From assembly GCF_001414055.1 (NCBI RefSeq), contig NZ_CP013002.1:1984001-2048000 (forward strand): a DNA stretch of 64,000 bases, read 5' to 3'. A program made the translations under genes and the position numbers. The notes beneath the pieces were generated by a model. The model saw only the letters and a program-made list of their open reading frames with translations. It had not been told where the DNA came from and made no database searches. This document shows positions 36,356 through 45,844 of this stretch, piece after piece (the first letter of the stretch is position 1; the number at the start of each line of letters is the position of its first letter). The stretch comes from Caulobacter henricii (GTDB taxonomy: Bacteria > Pseudomonadota > Alphaproteobacteria > Caulobacterales > Caulobacteraceae).

Positions 36356-36988
36356 TCAGGGGGCCACGGGGATCCGGCGGGCTTTGAGGATCGGCACGGC
36401 CGGTTCCAGGATCTGCCCCTTCATGACCGGGTTCACCGCCACGCCCGGTGTCGGCAGGTTGATGATCTTATGGACCACGTCCATGCCTTCGACGACCTTG
36501 CCGAACGCGGCGAAGCCCGCATTGTCGCCCGGGGCGGCCGGATCGGCATCCAGATAGGGCGCATCACCCACGCAGATGAAAAAATCAGAGGTTGCAGTGC
36601 CCGGGGCATTGCGAGCGATCGAGACGACGCCATCGGTGTGCTTGATGCCGGTCTGGGTCGTGGGCTCGTGGGCAATGGGCTTCAGAACCCGCGCCGGATC
36701 ACCCTGCAACCCGCCCTGGATCAGGCCGTAATCAACCGGTCCAGGTGATCGTGACGCCCGGAAGAAGGTGGCACCGTCATAGCGCTTCTGGTCGACATAG
36801 CGCAGGACGTTAGCCGTCGTGATCGGGGCCTTGTCGACATAGAGCTCGATGACGATCACGCCCTGCCCCGTCTCCAGATTGACCCGGACGGTCGCAGGCG
36901 CGGTCGGTGCGGCGACCTGCGGGCCTTGGGCCAGGGCCGGTGCGGCGACCAGGGTCAGGGCTATGGCGATCAGATCGCGGCGATGCAT
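36356..36988 (-). CDS. Periplasmic peptidyl-prolyl cis-trans isomerase (cyclophilin type)
   Basis: 210 residues from ATG 36988, placed 5 bases after GGAG; a GTG six bases earlier overlaps that site. The signal peptide ends at APALAQ. The cyclophilin fold is seen in GVIVIELYVDKAPITTANVL, YDGATFFRAS and SIARNAPGTATSDFFICVGD. It catalyses proline isomerisation during folding of exported proteins. It is convergent with amtB across the terminator. Confidence 0.9.
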   Translation of the reverse strand: MHRRDLIAIALTLVAAPALAQGPQVAAPTAPATVRVNLETGQGVIVIELYVDKAPITTANVLRYVDQKRYDGATFFRASRSPGPVDYGLIQGGLQGDPARVLKPIAHEPTTQTGIKHTDGVVSIARNAPGTATSDFFICVGDAPYLDADPAAPGDNAGFAAFGKVVEGMDVVHKIINLPTPGVAVNPVMKGQILEPAVPILKARRIPVAP

Positions 36989-37116
36989 GGACACTCCTCA
37001 GGGCAGGCAATCACGGAACCGACCAGCATTCCTTTTTGCTGGCAAGTGGATTGCCAATCGGAAAGGCCTATCGCATGCACCTTGCACACGCTTGATGAAC
37101 GCCACCCGGGATTGCC

Positions 37117-38232
37117 GTGAAGATCGCATTTATTGATACCTCAGGCCTGACCTACACGCCGGAGACTCCCTTTCTGCAGCCGCTGGGCGGCACGCAGTCG
37201 GCGGCCTGTTTTCTGTCGAGTGCCTTGGCGGCCCAAGGCCACAAGGTCAGCCTGCTGTCCCCTGGCGCGCCCGAGGCCTTGGTGATGGGCGTGCGGTGCG
37301 CGGGTTTCGATTTTGGAACCGCCGCTGCCGAGCTGAACGATCATGACGCCGTCATCGTGCTGACGACACCGATCGCGGCTCGCCTGCGGCAGGCGGGCGT
37401 CACTGCGCCCCTGCTCAACTGGCAGCACAAGGCTGTCGGCAGCAATGGTGCGGCACCATTTGCTGAGCCGGACGAGCGTGCGGCCTGGACCTCGACCATC
37501 TTTGTCAGCGCCTATCAGCGCGACACTTTCGCCAGCAAATGGGGCATGACCGGCGAGGTTATCGGCAATGCGATAAACCCGACCCTGGCGCGTACCCTGC
37601 GAACAGCGCCCAGCTTCGTCGAGCGCGGCGAGGATCCGGTCCTGTTCTATGCCAGCGCCCCGGGCCGCGGTCTCGACTTCCTCCTGATGTCGTTCCCGAC
37701 CATCCGGAAGGCCCTGCCCAACGTGCGTCTGAAGATCTTTTCCGACCAGGCGATGTACCAGATACGGCCAGAGAACGACGAATTCTCGGTCTATTACGAA
37801 GTGGCCCGCAGCCTCCCCGGCATCGACTATGTCGGCGGGATCTCGCAATCGAGGCTGGCCGAAGAGATGCTATCGGCCGACATCTGGGCCTATCCGACAA
37901 CCTTTATTGAGACGTCCTGTATCGTGATGATGGAGGGCGCAGCGGCGGGGTGCATGCTGGTGGGTTCGGACATCGGGGCCCTGCGCGAAACCTCCGGACG
38001 GTTCGGGCGGCTCGCGCCCCTGACAAACTCCCGATCCGGCTGGTCTGGAGCCTTTGCCCGCAACATCGTCCAGGAAGTCCAGCGCGCCCGGCAGGATCCC
38101 GCGGCCTACGGGCAATTCATCGACGACCAGATGGCCTGGTTCCGGACCCAGTGTGACTGGAATCGTCGCGCTGAGCAGTGGTCCGCCTTGATCCAGGAAC
38201 TGGCTCCAGTCTCGGCCAACCAGCGTCCCTAG
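37117..38232 (+). CDS. Glycosyltransferase family 4-like protein
   Basis: 371 residues from a GTG start. MKIAFIDTSGLTYTPETPFL followed by PLGGTQSAACFLSSALAAQG is the GT-B acceptor-domain start with the glycine-rich loop. The donor domain has VLFYASAPGRGLDFLLMSF and the ADIWAYPTTFIETSCIVMME(G)A block in which ETS..ME(G) takes the place of the usual EPFG..xxEAMA. It is probably cytosolic or peripheral in surface polysaccharide synthesis. It stands alone, with the stop overlapping the convergent ispE by four bases. Confidence 0.85.
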   Translation: MKIAFIDTSGLTYTPETPFLQPLGGTQSAACFLSSALAAQGHKVSLLSPGAPEALVMGVRCAGFDFGTAAAELNDHDAVIVLTTPIAARLRQAGVTAPLLNWQHKAVGSNGAAPFAEPDERAAWTSTIFVSAYQRDTFASKWGMTGEVIGNAINPTLARTLRTAPSFVERGEDPVLFYASAPGRGLDFLLMSFPTIRKALPNVRLKIFSDQAMYQIRPENDEFSVYYEVARSLPGIDYVGGISQSRLAEEMLSADIWAYPTTFIETSCIVMMEGAAAGCMLVGSDIGALRETSGRFGRLAPLTNSRSGWSGAFARNIVQEVQRARQDPAAYGQFIDDQMAWFRTQCDWNRRAEQWSALIQELAPVSANQRP

Positions 38233-39113
38233 GACAGCCCCCCTCCCAGCCGACAGCGCCTGATCCACCAGCCGGGCCGCAGAGTCTCCAGCCTCTCGGC
38301 GAGGCCCTCGGCTTCGATATCGCTGACGCAGAGGGCAAAGCAGGTCGCACCCGATCCGGACATCCGGGCCATCAGGGTCTCGGGCTCGTCCCGCAGAACC
38401 TCCAGAACCTCACCGATCAGGGGCTCGAGCGCGATTGCCGGGGCTTCGAGGTCATTGCGGGTCGCAGCGACCAGCCACGCGGCAACTTCCTCGGCGCTCT
38501 CAAAGGCCTCTGGCATCCAGGGCCTTGCCTCCCCTGCCGGCGCGATGGCGGCATCATAGGCGCGATAGACCGCACCCGTCGGTGATGGCACCAGCGGATT
38601 GACCAGAACGGCATTCAGAGGCGGCAAGCCCGGCGCAGCTGTCAGACGCTCGCCTCGCCCCTCGGCCATGACCGGTCGCCCCCAGAGACAGGCCGCGCCG
38701 TCGGCTCCAAGGCTGGCCGCCATCGCTTCAAGAGCCGCGTCAGAGCATTGCGGGATCAGTGCGTCCCGCAACAGGCGCAGGGCGGCCCCGGCATCGCTCG
38801 AACCACCACCAAGGCCGGCTGCGATCGGCAGGCGCTTGTCGAGCATCAATCGGAAAGGCGGCAAGGGCCCCGCCGCTGCGGCATGAAAAACGCGCGCCGC
38901 CCTCAGGACCAGATTGTCCTCACCCGCAGGAATGGCTGCACCAAAGGGACCCGTCGTTTCGAAGCCAGGGGCGTCACTAGCCTGCAAGGACACCTCATCG
39001 CCAAGGTCAGCAAAGACCATCAGGCTCGAGATCGGATGATAGCCCTCGGCATCCGGACCGCCGACGTGCAGGAACAGATTGACCTTGGCCGGAGCAAAGG
39101 CGGAAAGGCGCAT
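38229..39113 (-). CDS. ispE: 4-diphosphocytidyl-2-C-methyl-D-erythritol kinase
   Basis: 294 residues, GHMP kinase family, the fourth enzyme after DXP in the MEP isoprenoid pathway. FAPAKVNLFLHVGGPDAEGY is the N-terminal substrate motif, and LPIAAGLGGGSSDAGAALRL is the ATP-binding glycine loop. It lies 43 bases downstream of the TPR lipoprotein gene and probably shares its transcript. Confidence 0.95.
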   Translation of the reverse strand: MRLSAFAPAKVNLFLHVGGPDAEGYHPISSLMVFADLGDEVSLQASDAPGFETTGPFGAAIPAGEDNLVLRAARVFHAAAAGPLPPFRLMLDKRLPIAAGLGGGSSDAGAALRLLRDALIPQCSDAALEAMAASLGADGAACLWGRPVMAEGRGERLTAAPGLPPLNAVLVNPLVPSPTGAVYRAYDAAIAPAGEARPWMPEAFESAEEVAAWLVAATRNDLEAPAIALEPLIGEVLEVLRDEPETLMARMSGSGATCFALCVSDIEAEGLAERLETLRPGWWIRRCRLGGGLS

Positions 39114-39156
39114 GGAGTGCCCTCAAGTCGAACTCGGATAGTGCCCGTGCGATAGC

Positions 39157-40881
39157 TCAGTTATGGGCGATGGTCGATGACGCAGCCGGTCCGACCGGAC
39201 CCAGTCCATCCTTAAGGCGGGCTTCAGCCTCGGCCTTCTGGCGGGCATCCGGTTCGAGGCTGAGCACCCGCTGCCACTGAAACTGGGCTTCTATCTGTCG
39301 GCCCGCGCGCCAGTAGGCATCTCCAAGGTGACCATTCACGTCCGGATCGCCCGGCTCCATCTCGACTGCCTGTTCAAGCTTTTCAACGGCCAGCCTGTAA
39401 TCGCCCAGACGGTAATAGGCCCAGCCCAGGGAATCGAGCATGGCCCCGGACTGCGGCCTCGCCTCCACGGCCTTCTGGACCATGACCAGGGCCTCCTGCA
39501 GTCGCTGATTGCGATCGATCCAGGAATATCCCAGAAAATTCAGCAACTCCGGCTCATCCGGATTGAGCTTCAGGGCAGCGCCCAGGTCCCGCTCAGCTTC
39601 CGTCCAGCGGCCGGCCCGTTCCAGAGCGATGCCGCGCAGATACAGCACCCGCCAGTCCGGGCTCTCGGCCTCCCGAGCGATCAGGGGGTCCAGAACCTGG
39701 ACCGACTCGTCCCACCGTTCGTTGGCCCGCAAAAGATCGGCGAGCGCGATCTGGGCAGCGCGGTCGTCTGGTGCGGCCTGAACCGCCTGGCGCGCCACAT
39801 CCAGGGCCCGCGTCTTGTCACCGGCCTGCTGATAGGTCCAGGCCAACTTGCTCCGGGCGACCGCAGACTGGAGCGAACCAGGGGCAATATGGCCGTAGGC
39901 TTCAACGGCCCCGGCATGATCACCAGCCTGGTTCAGCAGGTCGCCGAGCAGCAGCCAGGCGTCCTCCCGTTCAGGGTCCAGCCGCAGGGCCAGACGCAGA
40001 TAGGCCAGGGCGAACTGGCTCTGCCGCTCGCCCGCGAAGGTCGCTGCGCAGGCCACCAGAGTCTGGGCCGCGCCCTGCCGAAGGGTCGTAAGGGGTGGCG
40101 CGGCGCTACGGGCGACAGCTCGCGCCCGGGCCTGCTGCAGACCGGCATCCGTCGGGTCGGCGGCCAGGGCCTGGTCATAGAGGGCTATGGCATCAGCATG
40201 CCGCTTTCGCCGCTCGAGAAAGGCTCCGTGATCCAGAACGAAGATGCCGGCGGTTGTCGATGACGATGTCAGGGCCTTGTAGTCGGTCTCGGCCTCGTCA
40301 TAGCGCCGGGCACGCTCGAACAGCCGCGCCTGACCCAACTGGCCGAAATACTGCACGAGGCGATCATTCTGCAGGCTTGGCTGAACGGCCGCGCCCTCGG
40401 CATCGCCGGCCGCGGCAGCCACCCAGGGACCCAGCAGAGCTGCAGCCTGGCGATGGGGAAACGCGATCGGCTCGGCCTTCAGAAGCGTCTGGGCCTCCTT
40501 CCCCTTGCCTGACGCCAGCAGGTCCACGACGCGGGTCAGCGAGGCCAAACGCTTGACCGCCTCGCTCACATCTTCGCCACGCGGTGCGACCTGAGCAGCC
40601 CGGGCGACCTCTCCCGACAGCAGGAGGGCCGTAAAGGTCCGCTCACTGACGACACCGGGATTGTCGCTCAAAACCCCGGCAACACCGAAATAGTCAGCCG
40701 CCTGGCTGGTGCGGCCGTCGCGAAGCGCCGCCTGGCCGGCCAGGAACTGGCCATAGGCGGTACGGGCATCAAAGAACGAATAGCTGCCGGATACCGGCCC
40801 GCGCAGGGCAACGTTCGGGGTCGCCGCGCAGGCGGTCAGGGCTAGCAGTGACGCTGTCGCGAGAAGAATTCTGAAGTTCAT
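39157..40881 (-). CDS. TPR-repeat lipoprotein
   Basis: 574 residues from ATG 40881. The signal peptide ends in a lipobox (LLALTAC), so Cys is predicted to be lipidated. Many tetratricopeptide repeats follow, clearest at the C-terminus: ERDLGAALKLNPDEPELLNF, MLDSLGWAYYRLGDYRLAVE, KLEQAVEMEPGDPDVNGHLG. It is a likely periplasmic or outer-membrane scaffold. It is the first gene of a pair with ispE, an order seen in several alphaproteobacteria. Confidence 0.88.
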   Translation of the reverse strand: MNFRILLATASLLALTACAATPNVALRGPVSGSYSFFDARTAYGQFLAGQAALRDGRTSQAADYFGVAGVLSDNPGVVSERTFTALLLSGEVARAAQVAPRGEDVSEAVKRLASLTRVVDLLASGKGKEAQTLLKAEPIAFPHRQAAALLGPWVAAAAGDAEGAAVQPSLQNDRLVQYFGQLGQARLFERARRYDEAETDYKALTSSSTTAGIFVLDHGAFLERRKRHADAIALYDQALAADPTDAGLQQARARAVARSAAPPLTTLRQGAAQTLVACAATFAGERQSQFALAYLRLALRLDPEREDAWLLLGDLLNQAGDHAGAVEAYGHIAPGSLQSAVARSKLAWTYQQAGDKTRALDVARQAVQAAPDDRAAQIALADLLRANERWDESVQVLDPLIAREAESPDWRVLYLRGIALERAGRWTEAERDLGAALKLNPDEPELLNFLGYSWIDRNQRLQEALVMVQKAVEARPQSGAMLDSLGWAYYRLGDYRLAVEKLEQAVEMEPGDPDVNGHLGDAYWRAGRQIEAQFQWQRVLSLEPDARQKAEAEARLKDGLGPVGPAASSTIAHN

Positions 40882-41004
40882 CCAGGCACCCTGTTGGGTT
40901 TCGACGCGCGCCGCAAGCCTGCGACGCACGGGAGGAGAAGAGACTGCGCCCTCAACCGGCCCGGAAACAGGCCTCCTGATCAGAACGACCGGGAGGCCCT
41001 GGCA

Positions 41005-42678
41005 TCACATGTTGGGATAGTTGGGGCCGCCACCGCCTTCAGGCGTGGTCCAGACGATGTTCTGCGACGGATCCTTGATGTCGCAGGTTTTGCAGTGGAC
41101 GCAGTTCTGGGCGTTGATCTGGAAGCGCGGGTCGGTGCCCTGCTCGTTGTACAGCACCTCATAGACGCCCGCCGGGCAGTAGAGCCGCGCCGGCTCGCCA
41201 TACTTGGGCAGGTTCACCGAGATCGGGATCGATGGATCCTTCAGGGTCAGGTGGGCGGGCTGATCTTCCTCGTGGTTGGTCGCCGACAGGAAGACCGAGG
41301 ACAGCTTGTCGAAGCTGATGACGCCGTCGGGCTTGGGATAGACGATCGGCTTGAAGTCCTTGGCCAGGCCCGTCGAGGCGGCATCGGTCTTGTCGTGCTT
41401 CATCGTGCCGAAGAACGAGAAGCCGCCCGTCAGATGGGTGACCCACATGTCGAACATGCCGACGGCCCCGCCCAGGAAGGTGCCCAGCTTGCCCAGCAAC
41501 GGCTTGGCGTTGCGAACGACCTTGAGTTCCTTGGCGACCCAGCTCTTTTCAAAGGCGGTCTGGTATTCGACCAGCTCGTCGCTGGCGCGGCCGGCAGCAA
41601 GGGCCTTGAAGGCCTGTTCGGCGGCCAGCATGCCGGTCTTCATGGCGTTATGGCTGCCCTTGATGCGGGGCACATTGACGAAGCCGGCCGAGCAGCCGAT
41701 CAGCGCGCCGCCCGGGAAGGTCAGCTTCGGGATCGACTGGTAGCCGCCCTCGGTAATGGCCCGCGCGCCGTAGGAAATGCGGCGGCCGCCTTCCAGGTGC
41801 GGCTTGACGGACGGATGGTGCTTGAAGCGCTGGAACTCGTCGAACGGCGACAGCCACGGGTTCTTGTAGTTCAGGTGCACCACATAGCCGATCGACACGT
41901 AGTTATCGCCGAAGTGGTACATGAAGCTGCCACCGCCGGTCTTGTCGTCCAGCGGCCAGCCGGTGGTGTGCTCGGCCAGGCCGGGCTGGTGCTTCTCGGG
42001 CGGAACCTGCCAAAGCTCCTTGATGCCGATGCCGTACTTCTGCGGCGACTTGCCGGCCGACAGGTCGAACTTGGCGATCAGTTGCTTGGCCAGTGAACCC
42101 CGCACGCCCTCGGCGATGAAGACGTACTTGCCGTGCAGCTCCATACCGGGCTGGTAGTCGGGCTTGTGATGGCCGTCCTTGCCGATCCCGACGACACCGA
42201 CCACGACACCCTTCAGGGAGCCGTCATCGTTCCAGACCATGTCCGAGGCGGCGAAGCCCGGATAGATCTCGACGCCGAGTTCCTCGGCCTTGCCCGCGAG
42301 CCAGCGGGTCAGATTACCCAGGGAGGCAATGTAGCAGCCGTCATTGTGCATGAAGGGCGGCAGGGCAAACATCGGCAGGGAGAGCTCGCCCTGCGGGCCC
42401 AGGATCAGGAAACGGTCCTTGGTGACCGGAGTTTCCAGCGGCGCGTCATCCTCACGCCAGTTCGGGAAGAGTTCGGTCAGCGCCTTGGGATCAATCACGG
42501 CGCCCGACAGGATATGCGCCCCGACTTCGGACCCCTTCTCCAGCAAGGCGACCGACACTTCGGTGCCCGCTTCGGCGGCAAGCTGTTTGAGGCGAATGGC
42601 GGCCGACAGGCCGGCGGGGCCGCCGCCGACGATGACGACGTCGTATTCCATCGACTCGCGTTCGAGGACTTCGCTCAT
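41005..42678 (-). CDS. Electron-transfer flavoprotein-ubiquinone oxidoreductase
   Basis: 557 residues, full length. An N-terminal FAD-binding motif (YDVVIVGGGPAGLSAAIRL) is followed by the ubiquinone-binding middle and a C-terminal [4Fe-4S] domain with CPAGVYEV and NCVHCKTCDIKDPSQNIVW. It passes electrons from ETF (fatty-acid and amino-acid dehydrogenases) into the quinone pool at the inner membrane. GGGAGA lies upstream of the start. It fits with the acyl-CoA synthetase further along. Confidence 0.97.
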   Translation of the reverse strand: MSEVLERESMEYDVVIVGGGPAGLSAAIRLKQLAAEAGTEVSVALLEKGSEVGAHILSGAVIDPKALTELFPNWREDDAPLETPVTKDRFLILGPQGELSLPMFALPPFMHNDGCYIASLGNLTRWLAGKAEELGVEIYPGFAASDMVWNDDGSLKGVVVGVVGIGKDGHHKPDYQPGMELHGKYVFIAEGVRGSLAKQLIAKFDLSAGKSPQKYGIGIKELWQVPPEKHQPGLAEHTTGWPLDDKTGGGSFMYHFGDNYVSIGYVVHLNYKNPWLSPFDEFQRFKHHPSVKPHLEGGRRISYGARAITEGGYQSIPKLTFPGGALIGCSAGFVNVPRIKGSHNAMKTGMLAAEQAFKALAAGRASDELVEYQTAFEKSWVAKELKVVRNAKPLLGKLGTFLGGAVGMFDMWVTHLTGGFSFFGTMKHDKTDAASTGLAKDFKPIVYPKPDGVISFDKLSSVFLSATNHEEDQPAHLTLKDPSIPISVNLPKYGEPARLYCPAGVYEVLYNEQGTDPRFQINAQNCVHCKTCDIKDPSQNIVWTTPEGGGGPNYPNM

Positions 42679-42844
42679 GGGATCTCCCGCCCCGGGCCCG
42701 GCAGATTCTGGAATGGGACCCGTGTTTCTTGCTGTTGAGTCTGACCTTATCCGAACGTGACGCGGCGATGGTCAAGGAGAAAGCGGTGCGAATTGTTGCG
42801 TCGCAGCGTGGAGAGCCGACAAAGATCGCGCTAAGGATGGGAAG

Positions 42845-43663
42845 ATGAGCCCCGCCGTCGATCCTCGCGCCGTCGAAAGCCTGCTCGCCTTCTGGGCGGA
42901 TGCGGGCGTCGACGCCACCTATTCAGAGGTGCCGATCGACCGCCTTGCCGAAGGCGCGGCCCTGTTGCGGGCCCGCAGCCAGCCCGGCCCCGCCGCTGTC
43001 GCACCCCGCCCCGTCATGGTGGCCAGTTCCTCGACCAAGGTTTCAGAAGCCATTGCCGAGGCCCAGGCGGCAGCTGCGGCCTGTCAGGATCTGGACGCGC
43101 TCGCCGCCGCAATCTCCGCCTTTGACGGTTGCCCCCTCAAGACCCAGGGTGCCAGGCAGGCCGTAGTGTCCCGCGGCCCGGCCGACGCGCCCCTGATGAT
43201 CATTGGCGAATGCCCCGGCCCCGATGAGGACGCCCAAGGCCAGCCCTTCGTCGGTCGCGCCGGCCAACTGCTCGACCGGATGCTCAAGGCGGCCGGCCTG
43301 ACAGACCGGGTTTTCATCACCAACACCGTCTTCTGGCGCCCGCCGGGCAACCGCACCCCTACCCCGCAGGAGCAGGCCATTTGCGCGCCGTTCCTGGAGC
43401 GCGCCATCGCGCTGGTGAATCCCAGAATGCTGCTCCTGGTCGGCGGTGCCTCCGCCAAGGCGCTGCTCCGGCGCGATGACGGGATTCTCACCCTGCGCGG
43501 CCGATGGTTCGAATGGACCTCCGCGGACGGCAATCGGGAGTTGCCAGCCCTGCCAACCCTTCACCCGGCATTCCTGATCCGGCAGCCCGCCGCCAAGAAG
43601 AAAGCCTGGCAGGATCTGCTGACCCTGTCCGAAAGACTTGATCGCCCGGCCCGTCCAAACTAG
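42845..43663 (+). CDS. Uracil-DNA glycosylase, family 4-like, with reduced iron-sulphur cysteines
   Basis: 272 residues. The active-site block is GECPGPDEDAQGQPFVG (motif A) and the end has the LPTLHPAFLIRQPAAK block (motif B). Standard family 4 enzymes bind [4Fe-4S] with four Cys in CxxC ... KCRPPGNR ... C. Here the first pair is DGCPLK with a single Cys, and the third is VFWRPPGNR with Trp replacing Cys, so only two of four ligands remain. This variant is frequent in alphaproteobacteria. An Ala-rich N-terminal extension of about 90 residues precedes it. It removes uracil from DNA. Confidence 0.88.
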   Translation: MSPAVDPRAVESLLAFWADAGVDATYSEVPIDRLAEGAALLRARSQPGPAAVAPRPVMVASSSTKVSEAIAEAQAAAAACQDLDALAAAISAFDGCPLKTQGARQAVVSRGPADAPLMIIGECPGPDEDAQGQPFVGRAGQLLDRMLKAAGLTDRVFITNTVFWRPPGNRTPTPQEQAICAPFLERAIALVNPRMLLLVGGASAKALLRRDDGILTLRGRWFEWTSADGNRELPALPTLHPAFLIRQPAAKKKAWQDLLTLSERLDRPARPN

Positions 43664-43715
43664 GACTCTCGGCGACCAGTCGGAACGGGGACGCGCCACC
43701 TTCGGGGACGCGCGA

Positions 43716-45275
43716 ATGGCATTGCAGCGCATCGCTCGACCTCTGGCCGTTGTCTCGGCCCTCCTGTTTTGCCTGTGCGCTGCCGTCAGCGTGCGAGCCT
43801 CCAGCCTTGAGCCCCTGTCCAAGGATGACGTCCGCTATTACCGCGCGGCTTTTTCGGCCACGGAACGCGGCGATTTCGACGCCGCCGAAGCAGCCTTCGC
43901 CAATACCCGCAACAAGAGCCTTGAGGGCCGCCTGGCCTATGCCAAGCTCATGCATCCTACGGCACATACCGCAGACTTTGACGACCTGACGGCCTGGCTG
44001 AAGGCCTATGGCGACGAAGCCGGGGCCGACAAGGTCTATACCCTGGCCGTCAAGCGCAAGCCGGCCAAGGCAGCCGCGCCCCGCCCGCCGGCCCTGTTTG
44101 TGGCCTCAGACAAGGGCCCGCCGCCCGCCGACAAGGCCAGGGGGGCAAGGGAGGCCTATTATTCGGGCGACATCACCAAGGCCCTGGCCCTGGCCCAGAT
44201 CAGTGGCGAACGCTGGATTGCGGGCCTGGCCTCCTACCGGCTTGGCCAGAATGACAGGGCCCAGGACTATTTCGACCAGGTGGCCCGTGATGAAAGCCAG
44301 GATGACTGGCTCCGCTCCGCCGGCGCGTTCTGGGCGGCGCGCGCTGCCACGGCCGCCGGCCGCACGAGCGATGCCCGCGACGCCCTGATCGAAGCGGCCC
44401 GCTCGCCCAATACCTTTTACGGCATGATCGCGGCCCGCCAGCTGACCCTGGCCGGCGTAGCTCTGCCGAACGACCCCGATGACCCGATCGCCGCCCTGAT
44501 CAGCCGCTTCAGCTATGACGGGCCCGATGTTGCGTCCTTGAACCGGCTGCTGGCTGCCGACGATCGTGCCCGACGCGCTGCGGGCCTGGCCCAGATCGGC
44601 CGCTGGACCGAGGCCGGCCAGGAACTGAGAGCGGGTCTCTCCCTGGCGGAGACCGAGAAGGCCCGGGGTGACTGGATGAGCCTGACCCTGGCCCTCAACG
44701 CCCGTGCGCCGCTCAATGCCGGTCGCCCTGTCGCCCGCCTGGGCTCGGACGACTATCCCCTGCCCCCGCTGGAACCCAAGGGCGGGTTCACGATCCACAA
44801 GGCGATGGTCTATGCCCTAGTGCGTCAGGAAAGCCGCTTTGACCCCACAGCGGTGTCCGGGGCCGGCGCTGTCGGACTGATGCAGCTCATGCCCATCGCT
44901 GCCGCACGAGCTGCGGGCGACGACAAGCTGCTCGAAGACAATACCCCGCTCTTTGACCCGGCTTTCAATCTGCGGGTCGGCCAGGACTATTTCACCTGGC
45001 TTATGGATCGCGGACTGCAGAGCAACGACATGCTGCGCGCCGTGGCGGCCTATAATGGCGGCCCCGGCACCCTGCTGAAGACCCAGGCCCAGCTTGGCGC
45101 GGATTGCGACAGTCTGCTGCTGATCGAAAGCCTGCCGGCCGTCGAGACCCGCAACTATGTCGAAAAGGTCGTCGCGTCCTACTGGACCTATCGACGCCTG
45201 ATGGGTGCCGAGACACGCACCCTGGATGCCGTCGCCCTGGGGGCCCGCGAGATCGATATCCGTCTGGACCTTTAG
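43716..45275 (+). CDS. Soluble lytic murein transglycosylase (SLT family)
   Basis: 519 residues from ATG 43716; the frame upstream to 43638 overlaps the UDG gene. A signal peptide ends near SVRAS. The central part is a helical superhelix typical of Slt70. The C-terminal catalytic domain has ALVRQESRFDPTAVSGAGAV with the catalytic Glu in RQES, then GLMQLMPIAAARAAG and AVAAYNGGPGTLLK. It cleaves peptidoglycan glycan strands in the periplasm, forming 1,6-anhydroMurNAc ends. It follows the UDG gene on the same strand after about 50 bases. Confidence 0.93.
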   Translation: MALQRIARPLAVVSALLFCLCAAVSVRASSLEPLSKDDVRYYRAAFSATERGDFDAAEAAFANTRNKSLEGRLAYAKLMHPTAHTADFDDLTAWLKAYGDEAGADKVYTLAVKRKPAKAAAPRPPALFVASDKGPPPADKARGAREAYYSGDITKALALAQISGERWIAGLASYRLGQNDRAQDYFDQVARDESQDDWLRSAGAFWAARAATAAGRTSDARDALIEAARSPNTFYGMIAARQLTLAGVALPNDPDDPIAALISRFSYDGPDVASLNRLLAADDRARRAAGLAQIGRWTEAGQELRAGLSLAETEKARGDWMSLTLALNARAPLNAGRPVARLGSDDYPLPPLEPKGGFTIHKAMVYALVRQESRFDPTAVSGAGAVGLMQLMPIAAARAAGDDKLLEDNTPLFDPAFNLRVGQDYFTWLMDRGLQSNDMLRAVAAYNGGPGTLLKTQAQLGADCDSLLLIESLPAVETRNYVEKVVASYWTYRRLMGAETRTLDAVALGAREIDIRLDL

Positions 45276-45276
45276 G

Positions 45277-45765
45277 TCACCAGTTCAGGCGACGCGCGCC
45301 AACCGCCTTGATCAGACGGGCGAAGTCCCGATCTCCGGAACGAAAGCCGCCCCTGGCCTGATAGAGCCGCGCCGACAGCAGCAAGCCCTGCGGTGGCGTG
45401 AACGGTCGACGAAACCAGCTGACTCCCGGCCGGCCAAGGCTGACCGCCCGGTCCCAACCGGCATTGACCTGTTTCTCCACCACCTGACGCCATCCCTCGG
45501 GCAGCAGGGCGTTAGGCTCCAAAAGCATCAGCCATTCGCCACGCGGACGGTCACAGGCCTCTGCAAGCCCCAGGCCGAGACCATCCGCGGCTGACACGAC
45601 CCGTGCCCCACAGTCCTCGGCAATTTCGAGCGTGCCATCGGTCGAACCGCCATCGGCCAGGACAACCTCACGCACCAGCCCATCCACAGCAGCAGCCACA
45701 AGACTCGTCAGGCATGGACCAATGAGACGGGCGCTGTCGCGGGTCGGAATGACGACGGTGATCAT
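45277..45765 (-). CDS. Short family 2 glycosyltransferase-like protein
   Basis: 162 residues from ATG 45765. The N-terminal part is GT-A: MITVVIPTRDSARLIGPCLT and VLADGGSTDGTLEIAEDCGA, giving the nucleotide-binding DGGSTD. The usual DxD is replaced around MLLEPNALLP. At 162 residues it is shorter than typical GT2 proteins and ends soon after the donor region. It may be active in a compact form; the substrate is unknown. It is convergent with the transglycosylase gene and divergent from the radical SAM gene. Confidence 0.8.
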   Translation of the reverse strand: MITVVIPTRDSARLIGPCLTSLVAAAVDGLVREVVLADGGSTDGTLEIAEDCGARVVSAADGLGLGLAEACDRPRGEWLMLLEPNALLPEGWRQVVEKQVNAGWDRAVSLGRPGVSWFRRPFTPPQGLLLSARLYQARGGFRSGDRDFARLIKAVGARRLNW

Positions 45766-45844
45766 GTAGCCTGCTTCAGGGTCCCGAGTGATGAGGTCAA
45801 GCCTCGTTCTTGTTATGTTCCCAAAATGACGATAGACTTTGGCC

